Assembly: GCA_036898135.1 (NCBI GenBank)
Contig: CM072514.1
Coordinates: 13,342,215-13,406,214, forward strand
Source of the DNA: Oncomelania hupensis
Lineage: Eukaryota > Mollusca > Gastropoda > Littorinimorpha > Pomatiopsidae
DNA: 64,000 nt
Direction: 5' to 3'
The position numbers were made by a program, and so were the translations under genes. Below, piece by piece: positions 1 to 10,000 of this stretch (position 1 is its first letter; every line of letters starts with the position of its first letter). Below the pieces are notes generated by a model. It had not been told where the DNA came from, made no database searches, and saw only the letters and a program-made list of their open reading frames with translations.

Positions 1-268
1 GTACACACAAGTACATAATATATACACAAACACACAGGTACACACAAGTACATATATACACAATCACACAGGTACACACAAGTACATATACACAAACACA
101 CAGGTATACACAAGTACATAATATATACACAAACACACTGGTACACACAAGTACATATAAACAAACACACAGGTACACACAAGTACATAATATATATATA
201 CACAAACACACAGGTACACACAAGTACATACACAAACACACAGGTACACACAAGTACATACACACAAG
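1..268. repeat. Minisatellite, GTACACACAAGTACATA-type units
   Basis: Units of roughly 23-40 bp built from GTACACACAAGTACATA, a TATATACACA spacer and AACACACAG, repeated about eight times and continuing off the left edge. The reverse strand reads as an open frame of Cys/Val/Tyr, which is an artefact of the repeat. Confidence 0.9.
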
Positions 269-1050
269 GGTGGGGAGAGGAGGGAGGAAGAAGGGGGAAC
301 ACAGGTAGTGAGGGAGGGGAAAAAAGGGTGGGGGGAGGGGAATGGGGGTTGAAAGGAAAGAGGACAACCTCCTTTGCATATGTTCATGCCTGCGGGTTGA
401 AGGGTCCCAAGGGTAGCTATGAGGCAGGTTTCAAACAGCCAGAAGGCGCGGTTATGCCACACACGGGAGACTCCAAGATGGGAAAGAGAATAGCCAGGAA
501 GATCGAAGTGGTCCCCAGCCGGGGATGGTTTGCCAGTAGGGTGGCGGACTGAGGTAAGATGTTCAGAGACCCTTTCCTTCAGAGTCTGGTAGGTCTCTCC
601 GACACAGAGCTGTGCAGTGTATGATGTACACAATATTAGTGGAGAGAAAGCTGAAGAGGAAGAGACAACCAATGGGATTCCAAGCACCACGTGTCAACGA
701 GAAAGGCATACGTGTGTGTCATGCAAAAGTGAGACACCAAATACACATAAAATGCTTGTGATCTTGCTCCTCAACTGAAATAACACATTTTGCAATCCAC
801 AAAGCAACAGCCAGGATTGTTGATGTCAACACAGGGGTGTTTGGCATTAACCCCCCTTCCTCCCCCTCCTCCACCCTCCAAAAAAAGAGTTGAAATAATG
901 AACAGAGAAGTTGTAGTATGAAATGAGGAGTGCTGCATGCAAAAAGAAGGGAGTTACACCCCCAGCCCCAGGACTATCATGCTGTTGGAGAATGTAGGTC
1001 AGTGAATCTGGTAGATAGGTGTATTACAACACTAGAACTAGCGGTGTTAT
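269..1050. other. Non-coding, no identified feature
   Basis: Purine-rich tract (269-360), then apparently unique sequence. The reverse strand of 328-690 is open and contains LCVGETYQTLKERVSEHL, similar to the GIY-YIG-adjacent segment found in Penelope-like elements (CVGETGQTLRERF type), so 380-690 may be a decayed Penelope-like fragment. Confidence 0.35.
430..680 (-). mobile_element. Possible Penelope-like (GIY-YIG) retroelement remnant
   Basis: The - strand reads ILCTSYTAQLCVGETYQTLKERVSEHLTSVRHPTG followed by a region ending in HFDLPGYSLSHL. The CxGxTxxxLxxR-xxEH pattern and the later HF motif recall the linker and GIY-YIG endonuclease tail of Penelope-like reverse transcriptases (written from pattern memory). 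No RT domain is present, so at best it is a 3' remnant. Confidence 0.5.
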
Positions 1051-1756
1051 GGCCCCGCCACACATGCCGATTGTGCAACGATTTTGTTTGCGATCCGATC
1101 CCGATGACGTCAGAACTACTACTTGCCCTGCGGTCCGATGACAATCGGCTCGGTATCGTGCGATTAGAACCTGTTCTATTCTGCTGTGCAAAATCGGCCC
1201 CGATTGTAAACTTCCAACCAATCAGAATGCGTCCCGTGTTCATTGTCAACTTGGCGTCAACTTGGCGGCACAAACGAAGCTGATGACAGGTGACAGGCTG
1301 GGAAGTCTCGTCTTTCGTAGGCCTCAATTACATACTATATATACTATACTACGTACCTATGTATGAGGCCCCACGAGTTTACAAAGCCGAAATTAATAAA
1401 GACTTCAGAGCCTGTGATGTAACCCGCGATGTTCTGTATGGTTTTGATTTGGTTTTCCATTACGTTTTTATTTTTAAATAGTTTTTGTAGCATGTAGAGA
1501 GACATTATTTCTGCTGTGGTTTCAGACAAGATGGTGAGCTGTTGGATGGGGATGGTAAACTGTTGGATGGGGTTGGGGATCGTGTACACTGACACAAGTG
1601 AAAGTGAATATAAACAATGCACATTGTGTGGAAGTTTCGGGTCGACCTGATCGGAAACGTGTGGCAGTGCTATCGGTTTTGGAGCCCGGCCCGATCGCAA
1701 ACGGATCCGAAACCCGATCTAGAATCGGCCTTCAAACCGGTATGTGTGGCGGGGCC
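1051..1756. mobile_element. MITE with 19-bp terminal inverted repeats (Harbinger-like?)
   Basis: The left end GGCCCCGCCACACATGCCG (1051-1069) is the inverse of the right end (1738-1756) with one mismatch. Subterminal sequences are also loosely inverted (GCGATCCGAT blocks near 1088 and GATCGCAAACGGATCCGA near 1692). TTA lies one T outside each end, compatible with a TTA target duplication as in PIF/Harbinger. No transposase-like frame inside, so non-autonomous, 706 bp. Confidence 0.6.
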
Positions 1757-2610
1757 TTTACATTGGCACTGAACATACAGAAGCCAATACGAGCTTTGGG
1801 GTTACTTGTGCGCTTGAATCACTGCACTGTTTAAAATCAAAGCTTTTTCAAGGTTTATTTAATAACTATAATATTATTATTACAGCAAAACCTCTGTACG
1901 GGTGCTGAAAAGAAGATTTGTCAACTTTGCTGCTGGATTAGTGACCCAGTCTAAGTTTCATTTATTGATTTAATTGTTCTGATCGTTTTAAGCTTTGTCA
2001 TAATTTTCACTAGCACTCCACTAGCCTTTTAACAACTTTCACACGTAATGGAACCGACATAAATATGTCTGCTAATGCTGAGAGAAAGCCCAACATTCAT
2101 TGACATTATATGGATATCAAAGTTATCATATGAGCTATGAAGAACAGAAGGGCTCCTTTCACACAAAAAAAGTTAACCACTGGGACAGTGACCTGCTAGT
2201 TTTAAGTACTCTGTGCACATTTTCACTCAGATTTGGCAATCATGGAGTGTTTTCAACCTCTCGTTAGACTTTTCCAAGAATAAACTCAGCCAATGTTCTA
2301 CAATAACTCGAACTGCCTCAATAACATTAACCACATTCTCTGCTAAAATCTGAGTGGCCTGCTCACAGCTAAGTCTCTCCACATTACAAACATGTCCAGA
2401 GAATTTCATGATTATAACAGATTCAAGCCCACAAGCAAAGGTGATTAATAACCATGTGTTGATATCCAATATTTACATTAAATTACATTATGCACAAAAT
2501 GTTTAATGAAGGGCTCTCTCTCCAACTACAGATAAGTACAGGTCGACGGCAGGGTTTTAAAACATCGGACAAATAGAAAGGTTTAAAAAACACTGTTGTA
2601 GTGGTAAAAG
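1757..2610. other. AT-rich non-coding DNA
   Basis: No splice-supported exon, no repeat boundary. An 80-codon - strand frame at 2227-2469 has no recognisable motif. Confidence 0.5.
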
Positions 2611-2612
2611 AG

Positions 2613-2700
2613 GATCCTTGGTAAAAGTATGCACTCCAATCTTAATTGGCTCCCTAGATCCTCGGTAAAAGTATGCACTCCAATCTTAATTGGCTCCCTA
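2613..2700. repeat. Direct tandem duplication of ~45 bp
   Basis: Two nearly identical units each ending in AATTGGCTCCCTA (starts ~2613 and ~2657), one substitution (CTTGG/CTCGG). It duplicates part of the LINE remnant that follows. Confidence 0.85.
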
Positions 2701-2960
2701 TGTCAAAGAAGATCTAGTCCCATCATCTTAGAATTATTCCAAATCAAACCTGAGATCTTCTCCGTTTGCTCTTCCTTTAATTTTAAAGGCATAATATATT
2801 TCAAGAGCTCTGGAACTCCGTTTCAAGGTAGCCCTTCATTAAATTTGCTAGTCTAGCTACACAGTTACATGCTAAACTAGAATTAGCCATCTTTAAAAGT
2901 CAGTTATGCAGCTGCTTGGGTGGAAACAGCATAAAACACACATAACGCACAGCTAAAAAT
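2625..2960 (+). mobile_element. Decayed CR1/L2-like LINE C-terminus
   Basis: Frame-shifted pieces read HSNLNWLPMSKKI and, further on, LELAIFKSQLCSCLGGN, which fit the LHWLPV..RI and ATFKSQLKTHLF landmarks of CR1/L2 reverse-transcriptase C-termini. Several stops; a relic. Confidence 0.45.
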
Positions 2961-2970
2961 GGACCCTTTT

Positions 2971-2984
2971 CCAGCAGGTGGCGC
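2971..2984 (+). promoter_or_regulatory. CTCF-consensus-like site
   Basis: CCAGCAGGTGGCGC matches every position of the CTCF core consensus CCASYAGRKGGCRS. It lies ~1 kb upstream of EFCAB10. A single 14-mer match; occupancy is inference. Confidence 0.35.
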
Positions 2985-3529
2985 CATTTGTTCCGCTTCA
3001 GGCTTAAACCCTTTGGATCGAAACGATTCTAGCCATTTATAATGTGACTTGTATTCTGAGTCCTGAAACAAGATTTCAGATTATGTTTATCTCAGTCAAA
3101 GTCACAAATCACAAACACGGCACAGTGATGCATACACACATACACACACAAAACACAAATTGTGTAGTGTGTACATATCAAACAACGCATACTTCATTCA
3201 AGTGCTTGTAATGTATCATTACCAATGCATATTGTGCATGCATGTTTCGAACATTTTTATTGTTGTATCACAGATTCAAATTATATGTTTTCACTAGAAT
3301 GTATGTGTCTAAACTTGTTGTGAACTTTCAGTTCTAGAATTCAAACAAAATCATTGCTTTGCCCGAGTAAAATGCAGCCTTTCAGCCCAAAATTGCACTG
3401 CAAAGCTGCGGCTACGTCTTCCCCTTAAAACTGCAAATGTAACACCAGACTACTAACCTTAATTCTGCCAGGCATTTTAGTTGTCAGGCAAAATAAATCT
3501 CATTCGCGGGTATAGAAGAGAGGAAAGAG

Positions 3530-3605
3530 TAGAGAAAGCGTCTACCGCGACGAGTATGCGCATCAACTTATAACCTCTATAACTTCCGGAGGGAAAAATG
3601 GAATT
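3530..3605 (+). promoter_or_regulatory. Candidate EFCAB10 promoter
   Basis: A locally GC-richer patch in an AT-rich flank, with an NRF1-like TATGCGCAT at ~3554 and an ETS-type ACTTCCGG at ~3591, about 350-400 bp before the start codon. No TATA box is convincing. Inferred from motifs and position only. Confidence 0.35.
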
Positions 3606-3955
3606 ATATTTTGTTTTGTTTTTTATATTTCCTTCAACAATCTAAGTACAGGCCAAATATAAATACGCATAATATTTTATATAAATTTATCGTGCAATGA
3701 TGTAGATGTTTACAATATTATTTTAAATTGCAAACATCGTCAAAATTTAACATTTGCAAATTCTAAAACCGGTATAAGTACGTTATATCAGAAATAATAA
3801 ATAATATATGATTCTCAGTGCACACACACTGTTATCTCAAAGTAAATTAAAAAACAAACAATTTGCAATATAAAACATTTTCGAGAGGTATAGTGGCCAA
3901 AATGATAAAAACACCTGGTTAGAGATTATATTTCCATGACAATATTGACAACAAG

Positions 3956-4091
3956 ATGGCGAACCAGGAGAAGCTGGAGAACCTTCCACCACCAGCAACT
4001 CGCGTTGAAGAAGCTGATCAGTACTTGAAACAGCATCGGATAATGGAACTGTTCAATAATTTAACATCTAAACTAATATACGACAAACCAG
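3956..4091 (+). CDS. EFCAB10: EFCAB10 coding exon 1
   Basis: Encodes residues 1-45 plus the first base of Glu46. The donor is CCAG|GTATGA at 4092. It carries the first helix of the docking domain (HRIMELFNNLTSKLIYDKP). An in-frame read-through into the intron meets the (CTT)n array, which explains the spurious poly-Leu/Ser open frames there. Confidence 0.9.
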
Positions 4092-6986
4092 GTATGAGAC
4101 AATTTGTTCGTTTTGAGTCAGTGTTATGGATTCAAACTATACAAATACACATGCTTCTTCTTCTTCTTCTTCTTCTTCTTCTTCTTCTTCTTCTTCTTCT
4201 TCTTCTTCTTCTTCTTCTTCTTCTTCTTCTTCTTCTTCTTCTTCTTCTTCTTCTTTCTTCTTCTTCTTCTACTTCTTCTTCTTCTTCTTCTTCTTCTTCC
4301 TTTTTGAGGACTGGGTTCTGATGAACGTTATAAATCCTGTATGATGACAATCCCGCCATTGATTGCTAAAAAGTGCCAGCCAAGTTAAGAAGGTGGTGTA
4401 TATAAGTCATTGGGTCTCAGAGGTTGATTGTGAGTGGCTGCAGAAGGCTGCTGCCACTGAGTCGCGAAATTAACGACTCATGGCTGAGATGGTTGAAACA
4501 GGGAGTTTGTTCCACTCAGAGATGGTATGAGGGGAAAATGTATGGAACAGCCATGGGTGGTAGCTTTGGTCTAGATATATCCCATGGGCTTCTCTTGTTC
4601 TTGAGTCAGATCATCTGTAGAAGACTGTTGCTTCTTCTTCTTCTTCTTCTTCTTTTTCTCTAAAATATTTTGTTTGGTAAGCTTGATAGGGCATAGTCTC
4701 AATGATAAAATAATGTACAGACAGATACATCAATAAGGCTATAATTATTTTAGTCTTTATATTCCATGCATGCTATGTATTCACCACCATCATGAGGTGT
4801 TGAGGCTGCTGATGATAATGATGATATAGCGGTTACTGCTGCTCCTGCTGATTTTTTTCTTCTTCTTTTGTTTATTGTTTATGAAAGTGTGGATGTGACT
4901 ATTTCTAATAATAATAGCAATTACATTAATAATAATAATAATTATTATTATAATTATAATTATAATGTCTTAATTTTTTTCCAAGAAAATCCCAAACAGT
5001 ACATGATTGAAACACTGGAACAGCTGAAAAAGGCACGACAAACGAAGTTTGATCTGCCGTGTCTGTTTGATGAGAGCAACATTACCTCCATCTTTGGTAT
5101 GCTGGACCCAACAGTCCGCGGGTACATCACTCTTCAGCAGTATAAAGAAGGTATGATTATGTTTTATTGTCGCTCATCTCTAACTCAAATACACATTGAA
5201 ACACTTAACCAGTAATTAATCATTGTATTCATTTAGTTAAAGTTTAATTGATTTAAACATTTTTATATAGCGCTATTACAACTCCAGTGCTGCTCAAGGC
5301 GCCGGCCGATACAGGATCTAACTTATGCAGCCTGAGGCACCCACTTGCAGCCTTTGGGCGCATTGTCAGACAACTGAGCACAATCCTGGGCGACCGGTTG
5401 TGAGGGAGAAAGGACCTAGTGCTTGCTTGGTGTATTGGTGTAGCAGGCGCTCACCCATCTAGGACGTGAGAGTCAGAATCTTTAAAATCTGTGCGATGGA
5501 ATGCGTGCGTGGACAGATTAGACCTCGTGGTTTGTTGTCTCATCCAAAGGGGTTGGTGCGCAGTTTTTCAGTGTCATAGTCCATGCTTGGACATACGAGG
5601 GGAAACAACTTTGGCCTGTTTGCCCGCATATTACGCCCAGAGTTGTCTAACGTTAGGCGGACATTCTTTGTAAACGAACACAGTTTCTCGCCTACAATTT
5701 CCGCTCTGTCCTCCAAACCTTCCGGATCAAACAAAAGGTTGATTTCAGTTGCAATCCGAGTATTATATCCTATCCTATCCTATCCTATTCCGTAATCCAA
5801 AATTTGTTGAGGCACCACAGATGATTGTTTAACCAGCATACTCCATCTTTCTCTGTCCTCAGCAACCCTCATGGCTTCGCTCAGTGTCAAGCCAATCGAT
5901 TCTCGAATGTTGTCTGATACAATTGCTCCTAAATATTTAAAGCCGTGCACCTTGTTTAGGTATTGGCCTTGGACTTTGATGTCCGTGTTGAGGCCATTAG
6001 TGTCCTAATGTTATTAGAAATAAATTAGTGGTCAAAAGAGACAATAAAACAATGAGAAAATTATAATTCATAGTACTGTATGGCACACATAAAAGTAATA
6101 GGTCCTATACAATGATACATGTAGCTAGAAAGCATCCATTTCTAAAACAAACATTAGAACACAATCTTAAAACCACTAAGGTGTGGAGAAAGAAAAACAC
6201 AGCACTGTAATAGAATGTTGTTGAAAGTCACTAGATTCTTGTTCACCAATTTTAAAACTACAAATAAATAAAATAAAGTTGTTTGTTTTTTTACGAACTA
6301 TTTGTTGGAGTTATTTCCCTTTAGTTGCTTTGCTGTGGCGTGAGTTTTATTACTTCCCTTGAAGTATTTGACAAACTTCTGAAGCGTTAGGTATTGTCTG
6401 TGGTTACACTGAACTCACTAACTTACAATGAAAAAAAAAACACATAAATAAAAACATTTTTTTGAAAAACAAAACATTTACAGCAGCTGGCTAGGACACA
6501 GTATAAAAAAATAGATTAAAAAAAAAAAGAGTCATTTGAATGCAGCTTTCACAGGTTCTGTTTCATAAAGAGCAATGCCAAGAATGATGATGATGATGGT
6601 TTAACTGATTCAAGCATTTTGGGGATAGAAATTGATGGTGTTTACGAAATTCGAAAGTGACAGTAAAACAATGAAAAAATTATGATTAATAAAACTATCT
6701 ATCCTATCATAAAACAAACGCACACAAAAAACAAAAGTCCATCAGGAAAGTCGATTATAATTATTAGTATTATTAGTATTATTATTATTAATATTAATAT
6801 TAAAATATACAAATAACAAATAAAACTAACATTTAACATTAACACCATTTATTTCAAACTGTTTCAGAGATATTATAATCCATTTTGATCTTTAGTTGCG
6901 AACACAGACAGCTGAATGACAGCTTACATTGGTGGTTTGGAAAAGTTCTGTGGGTCATAAATAACAACAACAACAACAACAACAAC

Positions 6987-7054
<68 letters not shown>

Positions 7055-10000
7055 AATGATTTACATGTCTCATGGTACAATTGTCGTTGCTGAATGTACA
7101 ACAACAGTTTACAAGGTACAAGATGATTTATTGTCTTCGTTTTACAGTAGGAAATGTATTATGTCGGTTGACCAGAGTAGCTTTTGAAGATGCCATTTAA
7201 CCCTATTAAACCAGTCTATTTTTGCTTTCAGCCCTGGTGACTCTGGGAATCTCAGGGTACTGTGAGGAACCGGAAGGGTTTGAACTGGACAGAATCCAAC
7301 AGGGCACCTTCGTCAAAGAAGCGTAAGCATCAAAATGAACGAATTTTGATTTTGTTAAACACTCGAACAATTCCACTTAGACAGGAAAGTCCCAGTGCTG
7401 GTTTTAACAAATAATATTAAAATAGCAATAACATCAGAATTTTCAGGCTTTTTGTGGAGTAAATATTACAATGTTACAATATTACAATATTTACAGTCCT
7501 ATCCTGTCCTAACCCGTAACTTGGAGATGTCGTTGGGGCACCACAGATGATCGTTTTAACCAGCGTACTCCATCTTTCTCTGTCCTCAGCAACCCTCATG
7601 GCTTCGCTCAGTGTCAAACCAGTCCATTCTCGAATGTTGTCCTCCCACCTTTTTTCTGTCTCCCTCTTCTTCTGCCTCCTTGCACCGTGCCTTGCAAGGC
7701 CTGATGTTCTGGTGACGTGGCCATGCCATTGGAGTTTCTATTTCTTCACCACTGTGAGCATGTCATCGTGTTGTTCAATGGCTTATGGGATGGTCTGTCG
7801 GACTTCGTCCCTGGTGATGTGCTGGATATAGGAAATGCCCAGAAGTCTTCTGTAGCACCTCATCTCCATACATTACATTACATTACATGATAATTGCTTT
7901 AGGTCCAGCGGACTCTTCCGAACCAAATCAGGACCAATATATCCGAATCAGGACCACAAAATTAAGACCACATCTTCGCTGAAAGAGGACTCGCTCCTGA
8001 TCCACATAAAAGCTCTGCTGAAACAACCCTAGTGGCAACACTGAAGGCACTCCACCAGCCGGTCACTTTACAATAAAGACATCCCACGCAGGGGACGCCG
8101 AGGCTATACTCGAATTTATCGAACCCCCGTTTACAAAAACAAAATAGAATATAAACATCATTATAAAATATCTACAAAACACATACATATAAAATGCCTA
8201 CATTGCCAAATAATAACGTCATAGGAAGCCCCAGTGACCACCTGGCAGAAAGCGTCCAACATTTCCATGCTGATCCAACAGATCTCACACGCAAATGAGG
8301 ATTTTTTTCCCGGAAGAGTTTTCAAGAAAAAAGGTAGGTGACTGGTCTAGCGAAGAAGAAGGTTATATAGTAGATTGATAGAACAGAGTAGGAATGAGAA
8401 AGAATAAAGGAGAAAGACAGCGACAGTGGGAATTTAAAGCACTCAATTTCCAGAAAGTGGGGATACTATTTATACTGACACCCCAGGCATACCAACGGGG
8501 GTACCTCATCTCCATGCTTTGTATTCTTCATTGTTGGTCTGCTGTGAGGGTCCATGTTTCGAAAGCGTATAGGAAGCATTATTTTGAAGTGTAGACGGGT
8601 GGTCTTGCCTTTCCAAATGGGCTTCAACCTTGTCAGGACAGCAGTTGCTTGTGCGATCCTGGAGAGGATTTCCTGTCGGGACCCATTGTCTGATACAATG
8701 GCTCCTAAATATTTGAAGCTAAGCATCGTGTTGAGGGCTTGGCCTTGGACTTTGATGTCCATATTGATGACTTTGGTGCTATTGGTCATCATTTTAATAT
8801 TCTCTGCACTTATTTCCATTCCAAAGGCTCTGGAGGTGGTGTCGAGCCTCTGTGCCAGCTGTTCAATGTCATCCGCAAAACGGAGGTTGGAGATTGTTCT
8901 ACCCCCTACTCTGACGGTGCCTTCGTGATCTGCAAGGGCATCTGACATGATGCGCTCCAGGAAGATATTGAAGAGTGTTGGAAAGAGTATGCATACTTAA
9001 CGCACGCCAATTACATTACATTACATTACATTATTATTGCTTTAGGTCCAGCGGACTCTTCCGAGCCAAATCAGGACCGGACAACCCCCGATCCGCATAA
9101 AAGATCTGCTGAAACAACCCTAGTGGTAAAACCGAAAGCTCTCCACCAGCAAGTCACTTTACAATAAAGACATCCCACGCAGGGGACGGCTGAGGCTTCA
9201 CCCCAACTTATCGAACCCCCGTTTACAAAAACAAACTAGAATACAAACATCATTATCAATTATCAACAAAACACATACATATAAAATGCCTACATACGCA
9301 CGCCAATTGGAACAAGTTCCCGATGATGCTGTTGTAGAGGACTGCACTGGTAGCCTTGTCATACAGGCTTTTGATGACTTCAATAATGTTAGGGCTGACG
9401 TTGTAAAACTCTCATGGAGCTGCATACCAGACTCGGTCAAACGCTTTCTTGAAGTCTACAAACACATGATATATATGTTTTTGGTTCTGTAAGTATTTCT
9501 CGCAAATTATTCTGAGGTTGAAAATCTGCTCAGTGGTAAGCTTACTTCGCCCTGCACTGAATCCTGCTTGGTCTTCAGCTTGGAATTTCAATCTGTTGAG
9601 TGTTATTTTCAGGATGACCTTGCTGGGATAGCTGATAAGGCTGATGATGCGGTAGCTTTCATACTCCTGAAGGTTACCCTTTTTGGGAAGAATGATGACA
9701 AGCGACTGTGTCCATGGTGAAGACCACTCCCCACTCTGCCAGATATTGTTACATATAATGGTGAGGGCGTCAATCAACCGTTTCTCATCTTGCTTAAAGT
9801 AATTCGGCAGGTATGTTGTCCACTCCTGCTGACTTCCCTTGCCTCAACTTCTTCTCAGGGAATTGGGAGGGTTTCTTCTTCTCTGTTCTGTGAATATGCA
9901 AGAACTGACGGGTCTCCGTTTGGTGTGTGTGGTTGTAAAGGTCAGAGCAGTACTCTGTCCATCTATCCAATACTTCTTGTACATCTAGTAAGGTACGTAC

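Noticed and set aside
4132..4359. Poly-Leu, Ser, Phe, Glu, Arg frames
   Set aside because: Translations of the (CTT)n array; same reasoning for all trinucleotide and dinucleotide arrays in the window.
8554..8945. + strand frames at 8.5-8.9 kb
   Set aside because: Antisense shadows of the RTE-like LINE.
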